A stretch of DNA of 64,000 nucleotides from assembly GCF_018449775.1 (NCBI RefSeq), contig NZ_JAAVVB010000003.1:1-64000 (forward strand), written 5' to 3'. The notes below the pieces were generated by a model that searched no databases, was not told the origin of the DNA, and saw only the letters and a program-made list of their open reading frames with translations. The position numbers and the translations under genes are program-made. The stretch's first letter is position 1. The number at the start of each line of letters is the position of its first letter. Positions 9,236 to 17,762 of the stretch are shown here, one piece after another. The DNA is from Mucilaginibacter sp. dw_454. GTDB lineage: Bacteria; Bacteroidota; Bacteroidia; Sphingobacteriales; Sphingobacteriaceae.

Positions 9236-10375
9236 GTGAATATAATAAAACTAAAGTTTATAATACGGCTAGCGTGCATTGTAATTGCGATGTTGGTAAC
9301 TGTTGTGCCATATACTATAGCAAAAAACAATCCAAACCCCTCGCAAGAGCGTTTGCTGGCTTTTAAAAGAGCTAAAAGTTTAGATAATGGCATCAGTGTT
9401 TCGTGGCTTGAGCAAACCTGGGATAAAGATATATTAAATGATGATAAACTTACCACTGCCGATTTTGAGTTACTTAAAACGCTAGGTTTTAAGAGCATTA
9501 GGCTGCCTGTGGCGTTTCGGTTTTTTGAGTCAAAAAATATATCACTCGAGACAGTTTTCAATCGTATAGATAAAGTTGTAAAGCTATGTCACTTGTACGG
9601 AATAAAGCTAGTAATAGATTACCACTATGGTGAATTAAATGATAATAATTATTTGACAGAAACGCCTCATATCATTAATTCATGGCTTGCTCTGACAACG
9701 CGCTATAGTAATCAGAGTGCAGATGATCTGTTTTTTGAGCTTTATAACGAACCACCCCATATGGACCCAAAGACCTGGAAAGACGCTGCTTTTAATATCG
9801 TAACTGCCATACGCAAGATTGACAAAAAACGAACGCTGATTGTTGGCGCATCAAACTTTAATAGTATATATGAGTTGAGCCGCACCGAGCGTATGGCCGA
9901 TGAGAATATTGTCTATACCGTACATTTTTATGAGCCTTTTTTATTTACTCATCAGGGCGCAAGCTGGGTAGGCGACCAGGTGGCCACCACCGGGGTGCCT
10001 TTTCCTTATAGTGCGGAGAATTTTCCCACTATGAATGCCAAAACTAAAGGAACATGGGGCGAAACCAATTATTACCAATACCGCACTGACGGTAATGAGC
10101 AGTCAATGGTTGATAAGCTATCTATAGTAAAAAAATGGGCCGACAAATATGATGTGCCACTAATCTGCACAGAATATGGCTCATACAAAAAATATGCAGA
10201 TCAGGATAGCCGCTGCCGGTACACCAAGGCCATACGCCGCAGTTTAAAAAAACTGAAGATGCCTGGGATAATGTGGGAGTACGATAGCGATTTTTCAATT
10301 TTTAACGGCAAACCCTCGTTAGCCAACCTGCCGGATTGCATGCGTGATGCTATTGGTTACACAGGCAAAAATTGA
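9236..10375 (+). CDS. Secreted glycoside hydrolase family 5 (cellulase-like), 379 aa
   Basis: TIM-barrel GH5 enzyme. The acid/base Glu lies in LYNEPPH (about residue 172) and the nucleophile in ICTEYGSYKK (about 313). Substrate-site motifs IRLPVAFRF and VIDYHYG and a VHFYEPF strand are all in family order. The frame is open from ATG 9161, but that start overlaps the divergent kinase gene and gives a polar leader. GTG 9236 instead yields a clean signal-anchor (MNIIKLKFIIRLACIVIAML) and is preferred. GH5 enzymes cut beta-1,4-linked glucans or mannans. A periplasmic glucanase next to a synthase parallels BcsZ in cellulose operons, where it trims the product. Confidence 0.85.
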   Translation: MNIIKLKFIIRLACIVIAMLVTVVPYTIAKNNPNPSQERLLAFKRAKSLDNGISVSWLEQTWDKDILNDDKLTTADFELLKTLGFKSIRLPVAFRFFESKNISLETVFNRIDKVVKLCHLYGIKLVIDYHYGELNDNNYLTETPHIINSWLALTTRYSNQSADDLFFELYNEPPHMDPKTWKDAAFNIVTAIRKIDKKRTLIVGASNFNSIYELSRTERMADENIVYTVHFYEPFLFTHQGASWVGDQVATTGVPFPYSAENFPTMNAKTKGTWGETNYYQYRTDGNEQSMVDKLSIVKKWADKYDVPLICTEYGSYKKYADQDSRCRYTKAIRRSLKKLKMPGIMWEYDSDFSIFNGKPSLANLPDCMRDAIGYTGKN

Positions 10376-10400
10376 TGTATTATTGAATGTTTTAAATCAT

Positions 10401-10408
10401 TACCTTTG
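10401..10408 (+). promoter_or_regulatory. Candidate -7 box (TACCTTTG) for the acyl-ACP desaturase
   Basis: Exact match to the Bacteroidota -7 consensus TAnnTTTG, 18 bases before the gene start. A TTG lies 15 bases further up, shorter than the usual 19-21 spacing, so the -33 part is weak. Confidence 0.4.
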
Positions 10409-10426
10409 GAGGATTAATTAATTGCT

Positions 10427-11407
10427 ATGGTGTTTTTTGAAGAAAAAAGGAAAGAAGTAATGGCTCATATCGAGAAATTCATGCTCGAAAAGATGCAGGA
10501 ATACCTGAAGCCTATTGATACTATCTGGCAGCCGTCAGATTTTTTACCTGACTCTACAAAAGATAGCTTTTTTAGCGAGGTTAAAACCATGCGCGAAACC
10601 GCTCAGGGCCTGTCTTACGACCTGATGGCAGTTTTAATTGGCGATACCATAACTGAGGAGGCCTTGCCTACTTATGAATCATGGTTAACCATGGTTGAAG
10701 GCGTATCGAAAAACGAAGAAGGCGGCTGGATGAAATGGACCCGCGCCTGGACCGCCGAAGAGAATCGTCACGGCGATTTGCTAAACAAATACTTGTACCT
10801 GTCTGGCCGTGTAGATATGCGCGCCATGGAAGTATCAACCCAATATCTAATTGCCGATGGTTTTGATATCGGTACCGGTCATGATCCGTATCGCAACTTT
10901 ATCTACACCTCTTTCCAGGAGCTGGCAACTAACGTGTCGCACCGCAGGGTAGCATCGCAGGCTAAAAAAGATGGAGATGTTTTGCTGTCAAAAATGTGTG
11001 GCGTTATAGCTTCTGACGAGATGCGCCACGCTAAAGCCTACAAATACTTTATCGAAAAAATATTTGAGGTAGACCCAAATGAAGCCATGCTGGCGTTTGA
11101 AGATATGATGCGCAAAAAAATTGTAATGCCGGCGCATTTCCTGCGTGAGGTAGGATTGAAGATAGGCCAGACTTTTGGGCATTTTACAGATGCTGCACAG
11201 CGTTTAGGTATTTATACCGCTATTGACTATGTGGATATCTTGAAAGAACTGATCACTGACTGGCACATTGAAAGCATTAATGACCTGAGCGAGTCTGGCG
11301 AAAAAGCTCGTGACTACATTGTAGCGTTGCCAGATCGTTTATTGCGCATTGCCGACAGAATGAAAAATCCGACGCTCGATTATAAATTCAGCTGGATCAA
11401 AGGATAA
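10427..11407 (+). CDS. Acyl-[acyl-carrier-protein] desaturase, 326 aa
   Basis: Soluble di-iron desaturase of the FA_desaturase_2 (plant stearoyl-ACP desaturase) family. The two iron-binding motifs are EENRH at residues 111-115 and DEMRH at 197-201, and the usual N-terminal helix and aromatic-rich core are present. It introduces a cis double bond into a saturated acyl-ACP using ferredoxin and oxygen. Length is as usual for bacterial members. It is monocistronic: a promoter-like box lies upstream and a hairpin terminator directly downstream. ATG 10460 is an alternative start, but a GGAGGA stretch sits before the longer one. A second, unrelated membrane-type desaturase lies at 40.3-41.1 kb. Confidence 0.92.
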   Translation: MVFFEEKRKEVMAHIEKFMLEKMQEYLKPIDTIWQPSDFLPDSTKDSFFSEVKTMRETAQGLSYDLMAVLIGDTITEEALPTYESWLTMVEGVSKNEEGGWMKWTRAWTAEENRHGDLLNKYLYLSGRVDMRAMEVSTQYLIADGFDIGTGHDPYRNFIYTSFQELATNVSHRRVASQAKKDGDVLLSKMCGVIASDEMRHAKAYKYFIEKIFEVDPNEAMLAFEDMMRKKIVMPAHFLREVGLKIGQTFGHFTDAAQRLGIYTAIDYVDILKELITDWHIESINDLSESGEKARDYIVALPDRLLRIADRMKNPTLDYKFSWIKG

Positions 11408-11424
11408 TATCCACTTTAAAATAA

Positions 11425-11456
11425 AAAAACGGCTCATATAAATATGGGCCGTTTTT
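11425..11456 (+). terminator. Rho-independent terminator after the acyl-ACP desaturase
   Basis: Hairpin with arms ACGGCTCATA/TATGGGCCGT followed by TTTTTG, starting 17 bases after the stop codon. Confidence 0.8.
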
Positions 11457-11471
11457 GTTTATAAGTAAATT

Positions 11472-11566
11472 TGTCATCCTGAGCATAGCGAAGGATCTTA
11501 TACAAAATACAAGAAACCGATACGCTTATCGCTTTTACAAGATCCTTCGCTATGCTCAGGATGACA
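11472..11566. repeat. Intergenic inverted repeat, TGTCATCCTGAGC family
   Basis: Near-perfect inverted repeat with about 28-bp arms (TGTCATCCTGAGCATAGCGA and its complement) and a unique centre of about 40 bases. Related arms recur at 13142-13225, and more distantly at 16071-16157 and 45501. It lies in the gap between convergent genes. Confidence 0.85.
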
Positions 11567-11581
11567 GAAGGTTTGTTTACG

Positions 11582-11911
11582 TTATCCTTCCTGCACCATT
11601 TCCACACCACGAATATCGTCCGTCAAATCCTCAAACAAACTGCCCAGGATGGAAAATATCGTGAGGGAATTTACATCATCAACGTAATGCTCGTTGTGGG
11701 TAACGTTTAAGTGGGTGCCATCAACCTCTATATGAAATAATGCGCCCTCATAAAGCTCTTTTTGCCAGATCTCGACAGCGTTACCGGTTTTTACAGTTTC
11801 AAAAACGATTGGTTCTTGCCGCTGTTTGAAAAAATAAGGATTCAGTTTTTCATTGATGCGGCTCCAAAGGTCGTCAACGCTGATGCGGGTATGTAACGTT
11901 ACTATTCTCAT
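11582..11911 (-). CDS. Hypothetical protein, 109 aa
   Basis: Small soluble acidic protein with no signal peptide or membrane segment. It alternates helix-like and strand-like stretches (VEIWQKELYEGALFHIEVDGTHL; HNEHYVDDVNSL). I do not recognise the family. Codon use is like the neighbours, the ATG start is clear, and it is followed on its own strand by the inverted repeat at 11472-11566. It is convergent with the desaturase gene and divergent from the aldo/keto reductase. Confidence 0.65.
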   Translation of the reverse strand: MRIVTLHTRISVDDLWSRINEKLNPYFFKQRQEPIVFETVKTGNAVEIWQKELYEGALFHIEVDGTHLNVTHNEHYVDDVNSLTIFSILGSLFEDLTDDIRGVEMVQEG

Positions 11912-11962
11912 ATTTTAATAACACATTTAAGAGCTAAAGGTTTAACTATGTCGCTATCTCGC

Positions 11963-12051
11963 ACGTCATTGCGAGGAACGAAGTAATCTCTGCATGATAG
12001 GCGGTAAAACGTTCAGAGATTGCCACGCTCATTCCTCGCTCGCAATGACGT
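11963..12051. repeat. Intergenic inverted repeat, CGTCATTGCGAGG family
   Basis: Arms ACGTCATTGCGAGGAA and TTCCTCGCTCGCAATGACGT with an inner pair AATCTCTG/CAGAGATT. A relative lies at 45579-45664. It sits in the divergent gap upstream of the aldo/keto reductase. Confidence 0.8.
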
Positions 12052-12106
12052 CTGAATTAGTGATAATTTATATAAGTTTGTTTAAACATACCACAACACA
12101 CTTACC

Positions 12107-13129
12107 ATGAACTACAAACTACTGGGCCGCTCGGGCCTTAAAGTATCAGAACTATGCCTGGGTACTATGGGTTTCGGTTCAGAAGCCGGCTGGGGTGCCG
12201 ATAAAGAAACCAGCTTTGCCATTATGGATGCCTTTGCCAATGCGGGCGGCAATTTTTTGGATACGGCCAATGTATACAAACTAGGCACCAGCGAAAAGAT
12301 CATAGGCGAATATGTACAGAACCACGACCGCGATTACTTTGTACTAGCTACCAAGTATTCATTGAAAGATAATTTGACCAACCCTAACGCATCGGGCAAT
12401 AATCGTAAGAACATGATGCGTAGTGTTGAGGAAAGTTTGAAACGCCTGAAAACTGATTTTATAGATATTTTATACCTGCACATCTGGGATGATCTTACAC
12501 CCATTGATGAGGTAATGCGGGGCATAGACGACCTGATCAGGCAAGGGAAAGTTAATTATGCTGCCATAAGCGATACCCCGGCATGGATGGTAGCCAAAGG
12601 CAATACCCTGGCCGAACTGATGGGCTGGAGCCAGTTTGTGGCGTTACAGGTTGAATACAGCCTGATACAACGCACACCAGAGCGCGAACTGATACCCATG
12701 GCTAAACACTTCGGGATGACGGTTACGCCCTGGGCACCACTGGGTGGCGGAGTACTTAGCGGCAAATACCTGCGCGGCGAACAGGGCCGTATTAAAGCAG
12801 AAAGCCGTAGACTAGATGACCGGAGCGTAGCGGTAACCAAAGCGGTAGTGGCTATAGCTGACGAATTAGGCGTTGCGCCAAGCCATGTGGCGTTGCAGTG
12901 GACAATGGATCAGGGTTTTTCATCCATCCCGATTGTTGGTGCTACCAAAGTGGCCCAGATGCAAGAGAATTTGAAGACTATTGATGTTAAACTATCCGCA
13001 GAACATCTGCAGAAACTAGATGAAGCATCTAAAATAGATCTCGGCTTTCCGGGCGAGTTTTTTAAAGAAGAAGGGGTAAAGATGAATTCGTTCGGCGGGT
13101 TTTATGATAGGGTGGAGAAACGCAGTTAA
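12107..13129 (+). CDS. Aldo/keto reductase, 340 aa
   Basis: NADPH-dependent TIM-barrel oxidoreductase. The catalytic tetrad is visible: Asp and Tyr in FLDTANVYKLG, Lys in VLATKYS, His in LYLHIWD. The C-terminal cofactor-binding segment SSIPIVGATKVAQMQENL is typical of the YajO/Tas-like branch acting on aldehydes and ketones; the physiological substrate is unknown. Length is as expected. Inverted repeats flank the gene on both sides, so it is probably transcribed alone. Confidence 0.92.
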   Translation: MNYKLLGRSGLKVSELCLGTMGFGSEAGWGADKETSFAIMDAFANAGGNFLDTANVYKLGTSEKIIGEYVQNHDRDYFVLATKYSLKDNLTNPNASGNNRKNMMRSVEESLKRLKTDFIDILYLHIWDDLTPIDEVMRGIDDLIRQGKVNYAAISDTPAWMVAKGNTLAELMGWSQFVALQVEYSLIQRTPERELIPMAKHFGMTVTPWAPLGGGVLSGKYLRGEQGRIKAESRRLDDRSVAVTKAVVAIADELGVAPSHVALQWTMDQGFSSIPIVGATKVAQMQENLKTIDVKLSAEHLQKLDEASKIDLGFPGEFFKEEGVKMNSFGGFYDRVEKRS

Positions 13130-13141
13130 TCATTTAATAAA

Positions 13142-13225
13142 TTGTCATCCTGAGCGGAGCGAAGGATCTTATTTAAGCGATACGAGTGCGGTGTACAAGA
13201 CCCTTCGCTCCGCTCAGGATGACAA
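13142..13225. repeat. Intergenic inverted repeat, TGTCATCCTGAGC family
   Basis: Arms TTGTCATCCTGAGCGGAGCG and its complement, with GAAGGATCTT/AAGACCCTTC as inner pair. Second copy of the 11472-11566 family, positioned between convergent genes 13 bases after the reductase stop. Confidence 0.85.
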
Positions 13226-13235
13226 ATGTTTATTG

Positions 13236-13604
13236 TTATAAATCTTTTATTTTATCCCAAACTTCGGTGCCTTTTAGCACCAGGCGAACGATTTTGCCAT
13301 TTTTGTCCCGCTCAAATTTTAGTGCCCAATCAAAACCTTGCATAATAAAATTGTCGCCGTTAAGGTGTTTTAACGGGTATTTGTTTCCATCCCACAAGCT
13401 GTGTGCTATCAGGCGGTTATCCTCTGTCAATAAAATTTCTACCAAAAAGGTTCCTGCCTTTTGAATGCTTTGGTACCTGCCGGCATAAGCTTTTAAGGAG
13501 TCTTTGTCGGCATCGTGAATGGGATTTGATGTGCGATGAATGGGATTACCAACGGCGCCATAGGCCATTACAAACATCAGCGAAAAAATAATCAGCTTTT
13601 TCAT
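13236..13604 (-). CDS. Small secreted protein, 122 aa
   Basis: Signal peptide MKKLIIFSLMFVMAYGAVG, then a short charged linker and a beta-rich domain (YAGRYQSIQKAGTFLVEILL; NRLIAHSLWDG; IVRLVLKGTEVWDKIKDL). This resembles the small beta-barrel domains (DUF3471-like) found appended to beta-lactamase-type hydrolases. The frame opens at ATG 13643, but ATG 13604 begins exactly at the signal peptide and is preferred. It is divergent from no gene and convergent with the aldo/keto reductase. Function unknown. Confidence 0.7.
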   Translation of the reverse strand: MKKLIIFSLMFVMAYGAVGNPIHRTSNPIHDADKDSLKAYAGRYQSIQKAGTFLVEILLTEDNRLIAHSLWDGNKYPLKHLNGDNFIMQGFDWALKFERDKNGKIVRLVLKGTEVWDKIKDL

Positions 13605-13719
13605 GTCTCTTAAATTTAAAGGTTTAATTAATGAATTTCTCATCAGGATTGTTAACGCCCTGATCTGAGATCAAAAAAAGCTGATTATTAAGCGCGCATC
13701 TACTCAAATCCAGATTTGA

Positions 13720-14880
13720 TTAGGCTTTGCCGGCAGCTATGCCGAGTTTCAAGGAGTTTTGATATTGACTTGGCGTAAGGCCGGTGAATTGTTTAAAGCA
13801 CCTTTGAAAAGTGGGGAGCGAATTGAACCCGCAATCAAACGCAATGGCTGCTATAGTGAAGTGGGCTAATGTTGGGTCGGCCAGTCTTTGCTTGGCTTCA
13901 TCTACCCTATAACTATTAACGAAATCATTAAAATTTTTGCCGATATGCTGATTAAGCAAATGTGAAACATGCTTTACCGGCAATTGCAGTTTCTCTGCCA
14001 GGTACTCTAATTTTAAAAGCGGATCAAGATATAAAGTATCGTTGTCCATTAATTGATGGAGGCGGGCACTGTAATCGGAGATTTCCTGCGGCGAAAAAAA
14101 TACTGTTGTAACTGCAGGCTTATTATAAATCTCAATTTCGGCCGGTGCCAGTTGGGCCTGCCGTAAATAGGCCTTAAATCCTAACCAATGCGTGAAACTT
14201 ATAGCCGGGATAAATAACAGATAATATTCCCAATTGGTGCTGAAAACGTTTTTTATGAGTATTGCTACTATCCACAATACCAGCAGGGCAAATAAGCATA
14301 TCAGTAGTTTTTTTAACCATTGAATATCTGCGAATTTAAAAACTGATGCTTCTTTATCTACATCCGTCCTGATAATTAAGCGATAGCTGACTGCCATGTA
14401 AGAAATTAATGACAACATGGATAAAAAGACAAACCTGTTGCTATAGCCAAATAGAAGGCTTTGTATCTGCGGGCTAAAATATAACTGCTGTACAAACGGA
14501 ATGGCTAGTATACCACTGGTATAAAGCAGAAAAATAATTTGATGCTTCAAATCTATCAGCATGGGTAAAAAGTACAGGTATTTTCTTCGGGGTAGTCCGG
14601 TATCGCCAAAAATTAAACTGCGGGTATAAAAATAAATGAGCGGGCCTAAAGCAAGATTGACCGGGAATAATAAATAGTAAATGGCAGCGAAAGAATGAGA
14701 AAGGCTAATGCTCTGCACCAAAGGCAATATCGTCTCTACAGAAATACAAAATATCAATAAGCTTATCCAGCGGTTACTTTTTATTTTGCGGGACGAGTAC
14801 CACAATATGCCCGACAGAATAAAACCCTGCAAAGCCAAAGCAAGCATTAAAAGTTCAGGAATGGCTATGGATAATTGCAC
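13720..14880 (-). CDS. AraC-family regulator with N-terminal membrane domain, 386 aa
   Basis: Residues 1-235 contain about seven hydrophobic helices, a 7TM-like sensor. A linker leads to the C-terminal AraC DNA-binding domain (about 285-380), with two helix-turn-helices and the family motif IAAIAFDCGFNSLPTFQRCFKQFTG-type second helix, then TPSQYQ. Such membrane-anchored AraC proteins are common in Bacteroidota and are thought to sense an envelope or lipid signal. The start is GTG 14880. A later ATG within the first helix would break it. It is not in an evident operon; ferrochelatase lies upstream, 81 bases away and in the same direction. Target genes unknown. Confidence 0.88.
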   Translation of the reverse strand: MQLSIAIPELLMLALALQGFILSGILWYSSRKIKSNRWISLLIFCISVETILPLVQSISLSHSFAAIYYLLFPVNLALGPLIYFYTRSLIFGDTGLPRRKYLYFLPMLIDLKHQIIFLLYTSGILAIPFVQQLYFSPQIQSLLFGYSNRFVFLSMLSLISYMAVSYRLIIRTDVDKEASVFKFADIQWLKKLLICLFALLVLWIVAILIKNVFSTNWEYYLLFIPAISFTHWLGFKAYLRQAQLAPAEIEIYNKPAVTTVFFSPQEISDYSARLHQLMDNDTLYLDPLLKLEYLAEKLQLPVKHVSHLLNQHIGKNFNDFVNSYRVDEAKQRLADPTLAHFTIAAIAFDCGFNSLPTFQRCFKQFTGLTPSQYQNSLKLGIAAGKA

Positions 14881-14961
14881 TGTTAGGTTGGTTTTGATTT
14901 GTTATAAACTTACAAAGTTTAATTGTAAAACCAATTTCAAAATCAACAGAGTTGCATTGTG

Positions 14962-15984
14962 TTAATTTTTGTTACGCGCCAGGCGCTCTAAAGCATCGAT
15001 AAAGGTTGGCGCATCGTTCAGGCTTTCTACTAACTGTACATGTTCGCCGCCTAAGGCTTTAAACTCGCCACCGTATTCTTCGGTCACTTCGTAAACGGTT
15101 TCCAGGCAATCGGCAACAAAAGCGGGACAAAACACCAACAGCCGTTTTTTGCCTTGATGAGCCAGTTCTTCAATTACTTTGCTGGTGTAAGGCTGTACCC
15201 AGGGGTCGTTACCCAGGCGAGATTGAAAGCAAACAGTATATTGTTCTTTGCCAATACCCATTCTGGCAGCAATCAGGCGTGCCGTATCGTATGACTGTGC
15301 CGAGTAGCAAAATTTGTTAGTGTCGTTCAGTGTATCGCAGCAGCCGTTAACCTGCAGGCAATAGCTGTGCGTATGATCGCATTTTTTGATCTGGCGCTGT
15401 GGTAAGCCGTGAAAGCTAAACAGCACATGATCGTAAGTTTCTGGCTGATATTTTTTTGCGTTATCTGCAAAAGTCTGAATCATCAAATCATCATCATGAA
15501 ATGAATTGACGAAGGAGATATTCGGAATAGTCTGCCAGCTTTTTACCAGGTCCATCACTTTTTCCTGCACAGAGCCGGTACTTGCCGAGGCATATTGCGG
15601 AAACATTGGGATAACCTTGATGTCGCTTACTAAATTATCTTTCAAGCGTTGTAGGGCTGACTCGATAGACGGGCTTTGGTAGCGCATGGCCAGTTCAACC
15701 TGGTATTCGTCGCCTAATTTTTCTTGTAAGGCCTTGTGCTGTAATTTGCTGTAATGTAATAAAGGCGAACCGGTTTCTCTGCTCCAGATCTGCTGGTAAA
15801 GCTTAGCCGATTTTGATGCGCGAAAAGGAGTAATGATGCCCTTCACTAAGACGGTACGCAAAATGGGGTTAACATCTATAACCCTGCCATCCATCAAAAA
15901 TTCGTTGAGATATTTGCGTACATCTGCTGTGCTCGGGCTATCAGGAGTGCCCAGGTTAACCAGTAATATTCCTTTTTTCGACAT
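14962..15984 (-). CDS. hemH: Ferrochelatase HemH, 340 aa
   Basis: Inserts ferrous iron into protoporphyrin IX, the last step of protoheme synthesis. Family hallmarks: N-terminal GILLVNLGTPDSP, metal-site His in FSFHGLPQRQIKKCDH, GNDPWVQPY and the acidic motif DCLETVYEV near the end. Length is normal for bacterial enzymes. Extra Cys residues follow the His motif (HTHSYCLQVNGCCD), as in several Bacteroidota and Fe-S-containing ferrochelatases; whether a cluster is bound cannot be decided here. A TACTTTTG -7 box lies only five bases before the ATG, suggesting a very short or absent leader. Confidence 0.95.
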   Translation of the reverse strand: MSKKGILLVNLGTPDSPSTADVRKYLNEFLMDGRVIDVNPILRTVLVKGIITPFRASKSAKLYQQIWSRETGSPLLHYSKLQHKALQEKLGDEYQVELAMRYQSPSIESALQRLKDNLVSDIKVIPMFPQYASASTGSVQEKVMDLVKSWQTIPNISFVNSFHDDDLMIQTFADNAKKYQPETYDHVLFSFHGLPQRQIKKCDHTHSYCLQVNGCCDTLNDTNKFCYSAQSYDTARLIAARMGIGKEQYTVCFQSRLGNDPWVQPYTSKVIEELAHQGKKRLLVFCPAFVADCLETVYEVTEEYGGEFKALGGEHVQLVESLNDAPTFIDALERLARNKN

Positions 15985-15989
15985 CGCTG

Positions 15990-15997
15990 CAAAAGTA
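15990..15997 (-). promoter_or_regulatory. Candidate -7 box (TACTTTTG) for hemH
   Basis: Exact TAnnTTTG match on the minus strand, ending six bases before the ATG. No TTG is seen at the -33 spacing. If used, the transcript would be nearly leaderless. Confidence 0.4.
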
Positions 15998-16070
15998 GCA
16001 AAAAACGTGTTAATGCTTTGGGATGGGGATTTTAATTACAAAAGGATTAAAATATTGGTAGCGAAATGGG

Positions 16071-16157
16071 TGTCACCCTGAGGCACTCGAAGGGTGAGCG
16101 TTGGGATGTCAAGCGTTAAGGCCTTTGCCCTCATGCTTCGAGTGCCTCAGCATGACA
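16071..16157. repeat. Intergenic inverted repeat (TGTCACCCTGAGGCACTCGA family)
   Basis: Arms TGTCACCCTGAGGCACTCGA and TCGAGTGCCTCAGCATGACA around a unique centre, between ispH and hemH (both minus strand). The TGTCA...TGACA ends are shared with the other repeats, but the inner arm sequence differs. Confidence 0.8.
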
Positions 16158-16210
16158 GCCGCTTTATTCAAGAAATTGTGCTAATTACTCCCCCTTTAGG
16201 GGACCGGCGA

Positions 16211-17062
16211 CTAAAACTTCTCTAACTCCGCCTTCACATCCTCCATTAACCACATTGGGGTTGAGGTAGCGCCGGCAATGCCGATGGTATCGCCGGGAGC
16301 AAACATGGATGATTGTAGATCGGTGGTGGAAGAGATGAAATAGGTATTCGGGTTATGTTTCTTACAAACCTCATACAGCACCTTGCCGTTTGATGATTTT
16401 ACGCCGGAAACAAATACAATTTTATCAAAGTTTTTAGCAAAAACGGGGAGGTCCTTATCGCGGTTAGAAACCTGGCGGCAAATGGTGTCGTTAGCATTCA
16501 GTTCATAACCACGCGCATTCAGTTCGTCCTTTACCTGGTAAAACTTTTCCATGCTTTTGGTGGTCTGGCTATAAAGCGTAATGTTTTTTGGTAAGTCGAC
16601 ATTGTCCAGCTCGGCTATATCCTGGAATACCAGTGCTTCATTATTAGTCTGACCCTGCAAACCAATTACCTCCGCATGGCCATGTTTGCCAAATATCAGG
16701 ATCTTCTCCTTAGCGTCGAATGATGTTTTGATGCGGTTTTGCAACTTCAACACCACCGGGCATGATGCGTCTATTAAAGTAATGTTGTTCTCTAACGCGG
16801 TACGATAAGTTTCGGGTGCTTCACCGTGTGCACGGATCAGTACTTTTTCGTTGTGCAGGTCTTTAAATTGCTCGTGCTCGATGATACGCAGGCCCATTTT
16901 TTTAAGGCGTTCAACTTCTTCATCGTTATGAACGATGTCGCCAAGGCAATACAGATACCCATCTTCGGCCAGGATATCTTCGGCCATATCAATGGCGTAA
17001 ATAACCCCGAAACAGAATCCGGAATCTTTATCTATCGTAACCTTTAAATCGAATGCTCCCAT
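16211..17062 (-). CDS. ispH: 4-hydroxy-3-methylbut-2-enyl diphosphate reductase IspH, 283 aa
   Basis: Last enzyme of the MEP pathway; it reduces HMBPP to IPP and DMAPP with a [4Fe-4S] cluster. The three cluster cysteines are in SGFCFGV, DASCPVV and NDTICRQVSNRD. Substrate residues in RAHGEAPE, TLYSQTTKSMEKF and SGVKSSNGKVLYEVC also fit, and the length is normal. It lies 31 bases after cruF at the end of a run of minus-strand genes for carotenoid tailoring, so precursor supply and pigment modification appear co-located. A TAAATTTG box (17070-17077) may give it its own promoter. Confidence 0.95.
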   Translation of the reverse strand: MGAFDLKVTIDKDSGFCFGVIYAIDMAEDILAEDGYLYCLGDIVHNDEEVERLKKMGLRIIEHEQFKDLHNEKVLIRAHGEAPETYRTALENNITLIDASCPVVLKLQNRIKTSFDAKEKILIFGKHGHAEVIGLQGQTNNEALVFQDIAELDNVDLPKNITLYSQTTKSMEKFYQVKDELNARGYELNANDTICRQVSNRDKDLPVFAKNFDKIVFVSGVKSSNGKVLYEVCKKHNPNTYFISSTTDLQSSMFAPGDTIGIAGATSTPMWLMEDVKAELEKF

Positions 17063-17093
17063 GGCCTTACAAATTTACGGCATTAGGTTGATT

Positions 17094-17762
17094 TTATTGC
17101 AGTAAGGCAAAAAATATAAATTGGCAAATCAATATGGCCGGCCCTACCATCGACTGCTTTTTAAACTTAAATTGCTCAAACACAAAAAGCAAGACGGCGC
17201 TTACAATAAACCAGCATAAATAGTTTTGCAGCGGCACTTCATTATCGACCCAGTGCCAGTAGTTTAACCGGGCAGCTACGGGTTCAATCAGAAAGTCTAA
17301 AACAACCAGCAACCCCGCCCCGAAGAATATACGAAACAACATTGAGCGTATACGCAGCAACTGCATAGACACAGCTGCCGAGTAGATCAATATAAACCAA
17401 TTGATGCCCATTAATACCGGTATGCTCTTAATACTGAAGCCTAAAGTTTTTCCGTAGCTGTAATCGCCAAATAGTTGGCCTGTACGTACGCCGAAATATT
17501 CAATCAGCCATCCTGCAATAAAAATCGCCACAAAAAAATAAAGAAATTTCAGGTTCAACCTATCGTGATTAATGATGAGAATAACCGCCATCAACAGTAA
17601 ATGATAGGGCACCAGTTGTAAAAAGTAAGGTTTAGTTGGTGAAAAATATAACCCTGCCAGTCCTATCAAATGGAATATTACAATTATCCTCACCCAGTTA
17701 GCTGTACGTTCATGCAGCGCAAGCAGGTAACGGTTAGATCTTATATCTTCCGGCCTTTCCAT
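17094..17762 (-). CDS. cruF: CruF-like carotenoid hydratase (carotenoid biosynthesis protein), 222 aa
   Basis: Integral membrane protein with about seven helices and the PF04240 family motifs FGVRTGQLFGDYSYG and PVLMGINWFILIY. CruF adds water across the 1',2' double bond of the psi end of gamma-carotene-type carotenoids, producing the hydroxyl that is later glycosylated. The start overlaps the end of the upstream GT2 gene by 22 bases, so the two are translationally linked. The neighbourhood (GT2 plus acyltransferases) matches the CruF-CruC-CruD logic known from green sulfur bacteria. The symbol rests on family similarity. Confidence 0.8.
   Translation of the reverse strand: MERPEDIRSNRYLLALHERTANWVRIIVIFHLIGLAGLYFSPTKPYFLQLVPYHLLLMAVILIINHDRLNLKFLYFFVAIFIAGWLIEYFGVRTGQLFGDYSYGKTLGFSIKSIPVLMGINWFILIYSAAVSMQLLRIRSMLFRIFFGAGLLVVLDFLIEPVAARLNYWHWVDNEVPLQNYLCWFIVSAVLLFVFEQFKFKKQSMVGPAILICQFIFFALLQ

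Noticed and set aside
11455..11664. 69-codon plus-strand frame after the acyl-ACP desaturase
   Set aside because: Encoded by the TGTCATCCTGAGC inverted repeat (translating as LSIAKDL-type words) and the antisense of the 109-aa gene.
13186..13464. 92-codon plus-strand frame
   Set aside because: Starts in an inverted repeat and runs antisense through the small secreted protein gene.
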